Position numbers and translations under genes: made by a program. Positions 1 through 7,809 of a DNA stretch of 42,963 bases are shown in pieces; positions within the stretch are counted from its first letter, which is position 1, and each line of letters starts with the position of its first letter. Source of the stretch: an uncultured Clostridia bacterium (lineage in GTDB: Bacteria; Bacillota; Clostridia; Saccharofermentanales; Saccharofermentanaceae); contig CAMVBS010000014.1 in the NCBI GenBank assembly GCA_947165785.1, positions 1-42,963 on the forward strand. The letters are read 5' to 3'. Under the pieces are notes generated by a model. That model was not told the DNA's origin. It did no database searches and saw only the letters and a list, made by a program, of their open reading frames with translations.

Positions 1-234
1 AAGATTCGTTTGAGAAGAATGGGTAAGAAAAAGGCACCTTTCTATCGTGTAGTTGTAGCAGATTCACGTTATCCACGTGATGGTCGTTTCATCGAGGAGA
101 TCGGTACATACAATCCTCTTACAGATCCTGCAGAGGTTAACATCGATGCAGAGGCAGCTAAGAAGTGGATCGGTAACGGTGCTCAGCCTACAGATACAGT
201 AAGAGGTCTCCTTAAGAAGCAGGGCATTCTTTGA
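1..234 (+). CDS. rpsP: 30S ribosomal protein S16 (5' end outside window)
   Basis: Small-subunit ribosomal protein S16. The reading frame is open from base 1, so the visible coding sequence starts inside the gene with Lys-Ile-Arg-Leu-Arg-Arg-Met-Gly, the usual S16 N-terminal segment. Only a few residues (normally Met-Ala-Val or similar) are missing upstream. The conserved [20 protein letters not shown] stretch and the family's typical length of about 80 residues are clear. The in-frame TTG at base 10 is not a real start. It is the first visible gene of the rpsP-khpA-rimM-trmD-rplS operon common in Firmicutes. No terminator lies between it and khpA. Confidence 0.97.
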   Translation, partial: KIRLRRMGKKKAPFYRVVVADSRYPRDGRFIEEIGTYNPLTDPAEVNIDAEAAKKWIGNGAQPTDTVRGLLKKQGIL

Positions 235-265
235 TCAACAGCTTTTTAATTTATAGGAGAGAAAA

Positions 266-496
266 ATGAGCGAATTACTTACATCAATGGCAAAGTCGTT
301 GGTAAATAATCCTGACGAAGTTGTCGTAAAGAAGACAGAAAGAGGAAACACTGTTGTTTTCGAGCTTTCTGTAGCACCTGATGATATGGGCAAGATCATC
401 GGCAAGAACGGAAAGAGAGCTCAGGCTATCCGATCCATCATGAAGGCGAAGTACCTCAAGGAAGGTAAGCGCGTAGTCGTAGACATCGTCGGCTGA
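266..496 (+). CDS. khpA: KhpA family KH-domain RNA-binding protein
   Basis: A 76-residue single KH-domain protein of the YlqC/KhpA family, which in other Firmicutes binds RNA, often with KhpB/Jag, and influences cell division and envelope growth. The KH core is visible as GKIIGKNGKRAQAIRSIM, with the GxxG loop (GKNG) at about residues 46-49. A ribosome binding site (TAGGAG) lies just ahead of the ATG. Its stop overlaps the rimM start by one base (TGATG), which suggests translational coupling. The position between rpsP and rimM is the standard one for this family. Confidence 0.95.
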   Translation: MSELLTSMAKSLVNNPDEVVVKKTERGNTVVFELSVAPDDMGKIIGKNGKRAQAIRSIMKAKYLKEGKRVVVDIVG

Positions 497-1023
497 TGAA
501 CGAACGCATAGTAATTGGAAAGATTATCGGCGCACATGGTATTCGGGGAGAAGTCAAAGTCTTCCCGATTACTGATAGTGTGCGCCGTTTCAATAAACTG
601 AAAAAATGCTTTGTGACCAAAGAGGACGGTACTGTCGTAAAAGAGTTTGAAGTCAGGAGTTCCAGAGTCGATAAGACTAACGCTCTTGTGGCTTTCAAGG
701 ATATCATCGACAGAACAGAAGCTGAAAAGCTTAAGGGATTGTTCGTCTCCGTTGACCGTGATGATGCCGTTAAGCTTCCTAAGAACAGTTATTTTATCGC
801 TGATCTTATCGGCGTTGAAGTGATCGATGATGAGTTGGGAAGTCTCGGCAAGGTCAAGGATGTTTTCGAGACGGGCGCAAATCAAGTCCTTCAGGTTAAA
901 AGGCAAGGTAAGCAGGACCTTATGATTCCGTTCCTTAAGGCCATATGCTACGATATCGAACCTGAAAACGGGTTTATCAAGGTTAAGCTTCCGGACGGAT
1001 TATACGAGCTTTACGAGGGCTGA
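496..1023 (+). CDS. rimM: 16S rRNA processing protein RimM
   Basis: A 175-residue ribosome maturation factor that assists late 30S assembly by binding ribosomal protein S19 and the 16S rRNA head. The N-terminal RimM barrel begins with IGKIIGAHGIRGEVKVFPITD, a clear family signature, and the C-terminal PRC-barrel half contains the LIPFL-like motif as MIPFLKAICYDIE. The start ATG overlaps the khpA stop by one base, and the gene's own stop overlaps the trmD start. Order and length are normal for the operon. Confidence 0.96.
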   Translation: MNERIVIGKIIGAHGIRGEVKVFPITDSVRRFNKLKKCFVTKEDGTVVKEFEVRSSRVDKTNALVAFKDIIDRTEAEKLKGLFVSVDRDDAVKLPKNSYFIADLIGVEVIDDELGSLGKVKDVFETGANQVLQVKRQGKQDLMIPFLKAICYDIEPENGFIKVKLPDGLYELYEG

Positions 1024-1754
1024 TGATGAAATTTACGATAATGACATTGTTTCCCGATCAGGTAAAGAATTTCCTGTCTGAAAGTATCATAGGTCGTGCG
1101 AGCGACAAGGGTATCATTGATATAGAATGTCTTAATATCAGGGATTTTGCCGATAATGAGTATTCCAAGGTCGATGATACGCTATACGGCGGCGGAACAG
1201 GAATGCTCATGGAGTGTGAGCCTGTCTGGCGCTGTTATCAGAAAGCGTGTGAGAAGGGTAAGCCTTACGTTATCTACGTAAGTCCTAAGGGAAACGTGCT
1301 CGATCAGAAGAAAGTTATCGAGCTTTCGAAGAAAGATCATCTTTGCATCATATGCGGTCATTATGAAGGTATCGATTCCCGCGTCCTCTCGAAAACAGTA
1401 GACGAGGAGATTTCCATCGGAGACTATGTTCTGACCGGCGGAGAGATAGCAAGCGTTGTCATAGTCGATTCCGTATCACGAATGATCGAAGGAGTCCTTC
1501 CTAACAGTGATGCATATACCAATGAGTCTCACATGAACGGGACCTTAGAACCTCCGCAGTATACCAAGCCGAGAGTATGGCAGGGTATGGAAGTTCCGGA
1601 AGTCCTTCTAAACGGCAATCAGGCCGAGATCGATTCATATAACAGGACCATGTCCTTGATAGAAACAATGGATAAAAGGCCTGATATGTTCGATAAACTG
1701 CAGATTTCTGCGGAAGATTGGCAGAAAGTACTTGCCAAGAAAAAGCAAAACTGA
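1023..1754 (+). CDS. trmD: tRNA (guanine-N1)-methyltransferase TrmD
   Basis: SPOUT-class, trefoil-knot methyltransferase that forms m1G37 in tRNAs, preventing +1 frameshifting. It has 243 residues, normal for the family. Visible motifs are YGGGTGMLME (about residues 56-65), CGHYEGIDSRV, and the knot segment ISIGDYVLTGGE followed by the SVSRMIEGVL helix. The first ATG overlaps the rimM stop; a second ATG follows directly, so the start could be one codon later. No terminator follows, so rplS is probably co-transcribed. Confidence 0.97.
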   Translation: MMKFTIMTLFPDQVKNFLSESIIGRASDKGIIDIECLNIRDFADNEYSKVDDTLYGGGTGMLMECEPVWRCYQKACEKGKPYVIYVSPKGNVLDQKKVIELSKKDHLCIICGHYEGIDSRVLSKTVDEEISIGDYVLTGGEIASVVIVDSVSRMIEGVLPNSDAYTNESHMNGTLEPPQYTKPRVWQGMEVPEVLLNGNQAEIDSYNRTMSLIETMDKRPDMFDKLQISAEDWQKVLAKKKQN

Positions 1755-1841
1755 TAAAATCTACGGGTTAATTGGGATGGTCCTCTGTATTTACATAGGG
1801 AAATGCACGAACATCTAACAGAGAAGGAGGAAAAACTTAAG
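1755..1841 (+). promoter_or_regulatory. rplS leader with possible Shine-Dalgarno sequestration
   Basis: An 87-base gap between trmD and rplS. CTCTGT at 1783-1788 can pair with ACAGAG at 1818-1823, directly ahead of the Shine-Dalgarno AAGGAGG (1824-1830). Alternatively TCCTC (1781-1785) can pair with GAGGA (1827-1831) inside the Shine-Dalgarno region. Firmicutes such as Bacillus have a described L19 leader RNA at this location. I cannot say from reading alone that this is the same family, so the regulatory role is inferred. Confidence 0.35.
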
Positions 1842-2183
1842 ATGGATTTGGTAAAAGTTGTTGAGAGTGAGAATCTTCGCAATAGCTACTCCGAAGTTGA
1901 GATCGGTGACTACGTTAAGGCACACCTCAAGATCAAAGAGGGTAACCGTGAGCGTATCCAGGTTTTCGAGGGATATGTAATCGCTCGTAAGGGTTCCGGT
2001 ATTTCCGAGACAATGACAATTCGTCGTATTTCTTACGGCGTAGGTGTAGAGCGTATTCTTCCTGTACATTCTCCTAAGATCGAGAAGATCGACATCGTCC
2101 GTAAGGGTCGTGTCAGAAGAGCGAAGCTTTATTATCTCCGTTCACGTCAGGGCAAGGCTGCAAGAATCGCAGAGAAGCTTTGA
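1842..2183 (+). CDS. rplS: 50S ribosomal protein L19
   Basis: Large-subunit protein L19, located at the 30S-50S interface. The sequence from [13 protein letters not shown] through [37 protein letters not shown] and [14 protein letters not shown] is characteristic, and the resulting 113 residues match the family. I chose the ATG at 1842 because AAGGAGG lies at 1824-1830. A longer frame from 1803 would add 13 residues not seen in L19 and place the Shine-Dalgarno inside the coding region. Last gene of the operon, followed by a strong terminator. Confidence 0.96.
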   Translation: MDLVKVVESENLRNSYSEVEIGDYVKAHLKIKEGNRERIQVFEGYVIARKGSGISETMTIRRISYGVGVERILPVHSPKIEKIDIVRKGRVRRAKLYYLRSRQGKAARIAEKL

Positions 2184-2205
2184 TAGACAGAAAATTGATT
2201 TTTCA

Positions 2206-2235
2206 GGATCGTTCCTTCGGGGACGATCTTTTTTT
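2206..2235 (+). terminator. Rho-independent terminator after rplS
   Basis: Hairpin GATCGTTCC-TTCG-GGGACGATC, a stable stem with a UUCG tetraloop and one G-U pair, followed by a run of seven T. It ends the rpsP-rplS operon. Confidence 0.93.
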
Positions 2236-2333
2236 GCCCGGAAATATAAATAAGAACTTTATTCAGTTCGGGTAATGAAATAAGCTTTTTCGAGAAAAAT
2301 ATATAATATTATCGGAAAAGCGAGGTGATGGTC

Positions 2334-3203
2334 ATGAAGAGGATCGGATTTGTTTGTGATTCATGTGGCGGCCAGCTGACGCTGGATACTTCAAAGCAGA
2401 TACTTTTTTGCCAGTTTTGCGGTGTTTCCTACGATTATTCATATTTCAACGAGAGCGATGTCCTTGAAAGGGCTGAAAACTTCATTGATTCAAAAGAATT
2501 TAATGCCGCACGTGATGCATTGATGTTCCTTCTTAAGAAAGATCCGCATAATGCCAAGGCTCTTGAAAAACTCATGCTCATCACATATAAGCTTACTGAT
2601 GAATCTGATCTTAAAAAAAGAGAGATCGTGAATTCTCTGGAAGGTGATCCGAAGGAGACAGAATGGATAATCGATCAGGCCCATAAAGATTCGCGCGAAC
2701 ATCTGTCCGGGCTTCATAAGAAGATAGTAAACGCATTAGAATGTTCGAAGATCGATTCCGAGATACTGGACATCAGAAGTAAGATCAAAGAATGTGATAA
2801 GAGTAAAGATGAGGCCGAGATCGGTATCCTTAATGAGTACATCTATATTCCGAACAGATATGACAATTCTTCGGGAGAGACGATGCATCCTACGAAATAT
2901 TGGCATAAATATCTTTGGATCATGATCATAGCTTTGATAATATGCAGTCTTGTCTTTTTACCGCTCTGTGTACTTAAAAACGGGTTGATCGCATTTATAT
3001 TCATGGAGTTCATGCTCATAATATCGATCGCTGCTGCTTTGTTTCATACCTACAGTAACAAGATAGAACCGGCTCTTGAACATATTAATGATTATGAGTC
3101 TAAGAAGGCAGATCTGACATCTGAGATAAGTGCACTTAAAAAGAAGGAGATGAAACTTCTAAGCGAATACAACGCTTTGAGGCTAAGTATAAACAGAGGA
3201 TAA
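2334..3203 (+). CDS. Zinc-ribbon, helical-repeat, two-TM membrane protein of unknown function
   Basis: I do not recognise a named family. The N-terminus is a zinc ribbon with Cys-x2-Cys at about residues 8-11 and again at 26-29 (CDSCGG and CQFCGV). A helical, TPR-like segment follows (about 45-90). Two hydrophobic stretches near residues 190-210 and 215-240 look like transmembrane helices. The C-terminal 50 residues are charged and likely coiled coil. I prefer the ATG at 2334 because the GCGAGG element ends about eight bases upstream; GTG 2325 and ATG 2328 are in frame but too close to it. The gene stands alone between two terminators. It may be a membrane-anchored sensor or scaffold, but no function can be assigned. 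Confidence 0.75.
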   Translation: MKRIGFVCDSCGGQLTLDTSKQILFCQFCGVSYDYSYFNESDVLERAENFIDSKEFNAARDALMFLLKKDPHNAKALEKLMLITYKLTDESDLKKREIVNSLEGDPKETEWIIDQAHKDSREHLSGLHKKIVNALECSKIDSEILDIRSKIKECDKSKDEAEIGILNEYIYIPNRYDNSSGETMHPTKYWHKYLWIMIIALIICSLVFLPLCVLKNGLIAFIFMEFMLIISIAAALFHTYSNKIEPALEHINDYESKKADLTSEISALKKKEMKLLSEYNALRLSINRG

Positions 3204-3207
3204 CAGT

Positions 3208-3237
3208 AAAGGTGCCCGCAGTTGCGAGCACCTTTTA
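3208..3237 (+). terminator. Rho-independent terminator
   Basis: AAAGGTGC and GCACCTTT form the outer stem with CGC-AGTT-GCG inside, ending in TTTT. It follows the zinc-ribbon protein and lies inside the spurious 5' extension of the epimerase frame, which shows that extension is not coding. Confidence 0.9.
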
Positions 3238-3239
3238 TC

Positions 3240-3268
3240 TTGAAGCGTTTCAACGTAATATCTATAAT
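3240..3268 (+). promoter_or_regulatory. Sigma-A type promoter for the hydrate epimerase
   Basis: TTGAAG (3240-3245) and a perfect TATAAT (3263-3268) are separated by 17 bases, right after a terminator and about 34 bases before the epimerase start codon. Confidence 0.75.
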
Positions 3269-3301
3269 CCTTTTAGGAAAAATAGAACGGAGAACTATAT
3301 C

Positions 3302-4009
3302 ATGCAGCATGTGATTTCTGTCTCGAATATGAGAGAAAGTGATGCTTCGACCATAAGCGGAGGTGTTCCGTCACTTGAACTTATGCTCAGGGCCGCCAAA
3401 GGCATCAGAGCATCTTATCATTTTGAGGGAAAGACAGCTGTCGTAGTAGGTTCCGGCAATAACGGCGGAGACGGATTCGCTCTGTCCATGCTCCTTCTTG
3501 ATGAGGGTAAGAAAGTCGATGTTATAACCGTAACGGATCATTATTCAGAAGACAGTACCCACTACATGAACGAGGCTCTCAAAAGGGGATTGAAAATCAT
3601 TCCGTTTGATGAAGGGTCTCTTGTTGGATACGATACCATTGTCGATTGCCTTCTGGGGACAGGTTTCAAAGGCGATGTCAAAGGTTTATACAGGGACGCG
3701 ATAATCGCCATCAACAACTCAGGTTCTTACATCATAAGTGCCGATATAAACAGCGGTATGAACGGGGACAGCGGGGAAGCGGGACTTGCCGTAAAGTCTG
3801 ATCTTACCGTGGTTATCGGCTATCTTAAGATCGGTATCCTTAAGGCTCGAAAAAGTGAATACATTAAAAAGTTCGTCTGCACAGACATCGGCATCACGCT
3901 CCTGAAGGAAGAAGACCTGCTCCTGACGTCTAACGAGTGGCATACTATGGGTTTTCCGGACGAAAAGGATGAGGTCGAATTTCAGGGCAGAAGATATTTT
4001 CGAGAATGA
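3302..4009 (+). CDS. nnrE: NAD(P)H-hydrate epimerase (YjeF N-terminal domain, stand-alone)
   Basis: Repairs damaged nicotinamide cofactors by epimerising R-NAD(P)HX to the S form. The fold's signature VVVGSGNNGGDGFALSMLLL lies at about residues 47-66, with DCLLGTGFKG (115-124) and SADINSGMNGDSGE (146-159) as the substrate and potassium site region. Translated from the ATG at 3302 it has 235 residues. That start has CGGAG about nine bases upstream, and the upstream extension runs through a terminator and promoter. Many bacteria fuse this domain to the ADP-dependent dehydratase (NnrD); here only the epimerase half exists and no dehydratase gene is in the window. No terminator separates it from the phosphofructokinase gene. 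Confidence 0.9.
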   Translation: MQHVISVSNMRESDASTISGGVPSLELMLRAAKGIRASYHFEGKTAVVVGSGNNGGDGFALSMLLLDEGKKVDVITVTDHYSEDSTHYMNEALKRGLKIIPFDEGSLVGYDTIVDCLLGTGFKGDVKGLYRDAIIAINNSGSYIISADINSGMNGDSGEAGLAVKSDLTVVIGYLKIGILKARKSEYIKKFVCTDIGITLLKEEDLLLTSNEWHTMGFPDEKDEVEFQGRRYFRE

Positions 4010-4062
4010 TCCTTTTCTTGTAAATTAATACAATTTCACTCTTTACTTTAAGTGGGATTTGA

Positions 4063-4090
4063 TTTAGAGTTTTTACTAGTGACTTATTAT
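4063..4090 (+). promoter_or_regulatory. Possible promoter for the phosphofructokinase gene
   Basis: TTTAGA (4063-4068) and TATTAT (4085-4090) are 16 bases apart, about 22 bases before the start codon. The elements are only moderate matches, so this is a tentative call. An imperfect dyad TTGTA-N6-TACAA lies further upstream at 4018-4033. Confidence 0.35.
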
Positions 4091-4112
4091 AAATAATAAA
4101 AAGGAGTTAACT

Positions 4113-5771
4113 ATGGATCTTTCACCACTTCAGAAAGCAAGATATGAGTATAAGCCAAAGCTTCCGGGTATGCTCAGAAACGGTATCGCAGATATCTGCG
4201 TAAAGGAAGGCGCTGCAACAGCAAGCGTAGCTGATCAGGACAAGATCAAGGCTCTTTTCCCTAATACATACGGTAAGCCTGAGATCACATTTGAGAAGGG
4301 TTCCAACACTTCTGCTGCTAAGAAGCAGGTTGTAGGTGTTATCCTTTCCGGTGGACAGGCACCTGGCGGACACAACGTTATTTCAGGTCTTTATGACGCT
4401 TTGAAGGCTACAAACAAGGACAATGTCCTTCTCGGCTTCAAGGGCGGTCCTGACGGACTTCTTAAGAATGACTATGTTGAGTTTGATGACAAGTTCATCG
4501 ACGCTTACAGAAATACAGGCGGATTCGATATCATCGGTTCCGGCAGAACTAAGCTCGAGACAGAGGAACAGTTCAACATCGTAGCTGAGAATGCTAAGAG
4601 CAACGGACTTACAGCTATCGTTATCATCGGTGGTGACGACTCCAATACTAACGCTGCTACACTCGCTGAGTACATGGCTGCTAAGAATACAGGTATCCAG
4701 GTAATCGGTTGCCCTAAGACTATCGACGGTGACCTTAAGAACGAGGATATCGAGGCTTCTTTCGGTTTCGATACAGCAACAAAGACATATTCCGAGCTCA
4801 TCGGTAACATCGAGCGTGATGCTAACTCCGCTAAGAAGTACTGGCACTTCATCAAGGTTATGGGTCGTTCTGCTTCCCACGTTGCTCTTGAGTGCGCTCT
4901 CGAGACACAGCCAAACATCTGCCTCATCGGTGAGGAAGTTGCAGCTAAGAAGATGTCCCTTGCTCAGATCACAAACTACATCGCAGATGCAGTTGAGACA
5001 CGTGGCAATAACGGCGAGAACTTCGGTGTTGCTATCATCCCTGAGGGTATCGTAGAGTTCGTTCCTGAGTTCTCTGCTCTTATCGCTGAGATCAACGAGC
5101 TCCTCGCAGGTGAGAAGACAGCTCAGTTCAATGCACTTCCTGATTGGAACGCTAAGTATGAGTTCATCAAGGCAGGCCTTACAGCTGATGCCTTCAAGGT
5201 ATTCGACATCCTTCCACAGGGCATTCAGCAGCAGCTCTTCCTCGAGAGAGATCCACACGGTAACGTTCAGGTTTCCCTCATCGAGTCCGAGAAGCTCTTC
5301 TCCGAGATGGTTAAGGCTGAACTTGCTAAGAGAAAGGCAGCAGGCACATACAAGGGCAAGTTCGGTGCTCAGCACCACTTCTTCGGTTATGAAGGCCGTT
5401 GCGCATTCCCAAGTAACTTTGATGCAGACTACTGCTATTCTTTGGGCTTCAATGCTTTCATGCTCATCCAGTATGGTTACACAGGTTACCTCTCAAAGGT
5501 ATCCAATATCTCCAAGCCTGCTGAGGAGTGGGTTGCAGGTGGTATGCCTATCACAAAGATGATGAACATGGAGAGAAGAAACGGTGCAGATAAGCCGGTT
5601 ATCCGTAAGGCTCTTGTTGAACTCGACGGCAAGCCGTTCAAGTTCTTCGAGGCTAACAGAGAGAAGTGGGCAGTTGAGACATGCTTCACATATCCGGGTG
5701 CTATCCAGTACTACGGACCTTCTTCCGTATGTGATATCACAACAAGAACTCTCGCTCTTGAGAAGTCCTGA
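4113..5771 (+). CDS. pfp: PPi-dependent 6-phosphofructokinase (long form)
   Basis: Pyrophosphate-fructose-6-phosphate 1-phosphotransferase, which phosphorylates fructose 6-phosphate reversibly with pyrophosphate instead of ATP. It has 552 residues, matching the long plant-beta/spirochaete-like class rather than the 320-residue ATP enzyme. Motifs: GGQAPGGHN (about 80-88), GFKGGPDGL (108-116), GGDDS (173-177; the second Asp in place of Gly marks pyrophosphate use), PKTIDGDL (201-208; Lys and catalytic Asp) and MGRSASH (250-256). AAGGAG sits just before the start. The narrow choice of codons (GGT, CTT/CTC, AAG, GAG) suggests very high expression. It is followed by a strong terminator. Confidence 0.96.
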   Translation: MDLSPLQKARYEYKPKLPGMLRNGIADICVKEGAATASVADQDKIKALFPNTYGKPEITFEKGSNTSAAKKQVVGVILSGGQAPGGHNVISGLYDALKATNKDNVLLGFKGGPDGLLKNDYVEFDDKFIDAYRNTGGFDIIGSGRTKLETEEQFNIVAENAKSNGLTAIVIIGGDDSNTNAATLAEYMAAKNTGIQVIGCPKTIDGDLKNEDIEASFGFDTATKTYSELIGNIERDANSAKKYWHFIKVMGRSASHVALECALETQPNICLIGEEVAAKKMSLAQITNYIADAVETRGNNGENFGVAIIPEGIVEFVPEFSALIAEINELLAGEKTAQFNALPDWNAKYEFIKAGLTADAFKVFDILPQGIQQQLFLERDPHGNVQVSLIESEKLFSEMVKAELAKRKAAGTYKGKFGAQHHFFGYEGRCAFPSNFDADYCYSLGFNAFMLIQYGYTGYLSKVSNISKPAEEWVAGGMPITKMMNMERRNGADKPVIRKALVELDGKPFKFFEANREKWAVETCFTYPGAIQYYGPSSVCDITTRTLALEKS

Positions 5772-5797
5772 TAGATATCAGCTCATAAGATAAATAC

Positions 5798-5832
5798 GGA
5801 GTCGTTTCATTAGTGAAACGGCTCCTTTTTTA
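5798..5832 (+). terminator. Rho-independent terminator after pfp
   Basis: A 12-base stem, GGAGTCGTTTCA pairing with TGAAACGGCTCC through one G-U pair, closes a short TTAG loop and is followed by seven T. Confidence 0.94.
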
Positions 5833-5936
5833 ATTCTTAAACCATTCGATAGTTTGATAAAACGATGAACCAAAAATGTTGAAATGAAAGCTGATTTACA
5901 TGTGACATCTGTGTCCCATATCGTGTTTTCAGGCTT

Positions 5937-5966
5937 TTGCTCATTTTGTGTCCTTTATGCTATCCT
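5937..5966 (+). promoter_or_regulatory. Probable promoter of the CPBP protease gene
   Basis: TTGCTC (5937-5942) and TATCCT (5961-5966) with an 18-base spacer, about 45 bases ahead of the start codon and downstream of the pfp terminator. Confidence 0.45.
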
Positions 5967-6011
5967 CGAAAACAGCTATCCTTCGATCATTAAACATAAG
6001 GAGGCGTTGAA

Positions 6012-6896
6012 ATGATAGAACCTAAAACCATTACAACGAGAAGATTCATTATATTTATGGCTATAGCATTTGGTGTTGCCCTGATCCCGATGTGCCTTGC
6101 CGGCATAATGCTAAGTAAAGGAAATACTATATTATTTATGTTCCTCTTCAGGATAGTAGCAGTTATGATCCCGTTGATCGCTGTTATCGTATCAGGAGCA
6201 GGATTCAAAAAGCTTGGTTTCAAACCAAAGAAGTTTAAGATCATTCCACTGGCACTCATGGGACCGCAGATACTTTGCTGGATCGGTATGGCGATTTATT
6301 TTGCTATATTTCCTGATATGTTCAGGATAAGTTACGACGGGATCGTTTCCCAGCTCCCTGAAGAATTGAGCAAAACCTTTGATCCGTCAGTATTAAGACC
6401 TGAATTTCTTTTTGTTGAAATGATGGTATTGTCACTTACTGCTGTTCCTATATCTCAGCTGCTTCCAAGTTTGGGTGAAGAGGCAGGTTGGAGAGGTGTT
6501 ATGTATCCGTTCCTTAAGGAGCGTTTGGGTGTAACACCGGGAAGGATCGTCGGTGGTATCCTCTGGGGTGCCTGGCATTGGCCGCTGATCTTCATCGGCA
6601 ATTATTTCTATGGTAATGAATACACGGGTTATCCGTTCCTTGGACCTGTAATGATCTGCGTAGCTCTTACGGTCTTCGGAATCTATATCGATCATCTGTA
6701 TGAGAAGTCAGGTTCCATCCTCATAGCATCTCTTGCACACGGAGCCATGAATGCTGCCACTATGCCATTGATCCTTCTTCCGACAGGAAACGATCAGATC
6801 CTGGGACCTTCGGCATTCTCTCTTATTCCAGTAATCCCTGTGTTGATCGTGTGTGTCGTCATCACAGTTTTTTCGAGAAGGCAAAGCCAAAAATAA
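6012..6896 (+). CDS. CPBP family intramembrane glutamic endopeptidase
   Basis: A 294-residue polytopic membrane protein of the CAAX-protease/bacteriocin-processing (CPBP, Abi) family. The diagnostic motifs are present: EEAGWRG (EExxxR, about residues 156-162), GGILWGAWHWPLIF (FxxxH-like motif) and a late HGAMNA motif, which together form the membrane-embedded active site. About eight hydrophobic segments are visible, beginning with residues 12-35. AAGGAGG precedes the start by about eight bases. Members process peptides or act in bacteriocin self-immunity, but no bacteriocin gene is adjacent here and the substrate is unknown. It appears to be a single-gene unit. Confidence 0.88.
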   Translation: MIEPKTITTRRFIIFMAIAFGVALIPMCLAGIMLSKGNTILFMFLFRIVAVMIPLIAVIVSGAGFKKLGFKPKKFKIIPLALMGPQILCWIGMAIYFAIFPDMFRISYDGIVSQLPEELSKTFDPSVLRPEFLFVEMMVLSLTAVPISQLLPSLGEEAGWRGVMYPFLKERLGVTPGRIVGGILWGAWHWPLIFIGNYFYGNEYTGYPFLGPVMICVALTVFGIYIDHLYEKSGSILIASLAHGAMNAATMPLILLPTGNDQILGPSAFSLIPVIPVLIVCVVITVFSRRQSQK

Positions 6897-6899
6897 ATA

Positions 6900-6908
6900 T
6901 GGTATAAT
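6900..6908 (+). promoter_or_regulatory. Extended -10 promoter for rbgA-rnhB
   Basis: TGGTATAAT, an exact extended -10 match, lies 30 bases before the rbgA start codon. No good -35 is visible, which is common for extended -10 promoters. Confidence 0.6.
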
Positions 6909-6938
6909 TATCGCTATAAATTCCAAGAGAGAGATTTT

Positions 6939-7808
6939 ATGGACGATATAAAGAGCATTAACTGGTTTCCGGGACACATGAGAAAAGCTCTCAATGATGT
7001 TCAGGAAAACCTGAAATTAGTAGATATTGTATTTGAAACATGCGACGCCAGGATACCTTTTTCGAGCAGGAATCCTGAGCTTGATAAGATAATCGGAAAT
7101 AAGCCGAGGGTTGTCATTCTCAATAAGTCTGACCTTGCTGATCCCGGCGTCACCAAAGCCTGGATCGAACACTTCAGGAGCCAAGGCGTATCTGCCGTCG
7201 CTCTTGAAAGTACTCGAAAAAAAGGCCTTGATGACCTCATTAAGGAATCAAGGAAGCTTTGTTCCGACATTCTCGAAAAGGCAGCTTCAAAAGGAAGGAT
7301 CGGCCGACCGATCAGAGCTATGGTCGTCGGTGTTCCGAATACGGGTAAATCAACTCTTATAAACGCGCTCTGCGGACGTAAGGTTGCAGTTACAGGTGAT
7401 AAGCCTGGTGTAACCAGAGCTCCAAAGTGGGTCAAGACAGACGGTCAGCTCGAGCTTATGGATATGCCGGGAGTGCTCTGGCCTAAGATCCAGACTAAGA
7501 GAAGTCAGCTTGTCTTAACGGCAACAGGCGCTGTAAAGCAGGAAGTTACCGATTCAGTTGAGATCGCATATGAGACCATAAAGATACTTCTCGACAGATA
7601 TCCCAATGAACTGTGCGAGCGTTTTAAGATCGCGCCGCCTGATGATGAGGAGTTTATCTATGACGATTACGACAGATTCCTTGAGATGGCCCGCAAAAGA
7701 GGATGTATCATGTCAGGCGGAAGAGTTGACGAAGACAGATTTGCCAAGGTATTCCTGGATGACTTAAGACAGGCAAGGATCGGAAGGATCACTTTGGAGG
7801 TTCCGTAA
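6939..7808 (+). CDS. rbgA: Ribosome biogenesis GTPase RbgA (YlqF)
   Basis: Circularly permuted GTPase needed for late 50S subunit assembly. The order of G motifs is permuted as expected: NKSD (G4) at residues 62-65, then GVPNTGKST (G1/Walker A) at 131-139, then DMPG (G3) near 174. The N-terminal INWFPGHMRKAL is the family signature. At 289 residues the length is normal, with a C-terminal helical RNA-binding region. GAGAGAG serves as the ribosome binding site. One base separates its stop from the rnhB start, so the two genes form an operon, an arrangement common in Firmicutes. Confidence 0.95.
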   Translation: MDDIKSINWFPGHMRKALNDVQENLKLVDIVFETCDARIPFSSRNPELDKIIGNKPRVVILNKSDLADPGVTKAWIEHFRSQGVSAVALESTRKKGLDDLIKESRKLCSDILEKAASKGRIGRPIRAMVVGVPNTGKSTLINALCGRKVAVTGDKPGVTRAPKWVKTDGQLELMDMPGVLWPKIQTKRSQLVLTATGAVKQEVTDSVEIAYETIKILLDRYPNELCERFKIAPPDDEEFIYDDYDRFLEMARKRGCIMSGGRVDEDRFAKVFLDDLRQARIGRITLEVP

Positions 7809-7809
7809 T

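Noticed and set aside
421-906. 161-codon frame antisense to khpA/rimM
   Set aside because: Both sense genes are well conserved; no promoter or ribosome binding site for the antisense frame.
3212-3301. Upstream extension of the hydrate epimerase frame
   Set aside because: It runs through a terminator and a TTGAAG/TATAAT promoter, so it is not translated; the ATG at 3302 has the ribosome binding site.
4383-5378. 331-codon open frame antisense to the phosphofructokinase gene
   Set aside because: It exists because the sense gene uses few codons. Its product is Leu/Ser/Cys-rich with no domain, no ribosome binding site is evident, and the sense gene is certain.
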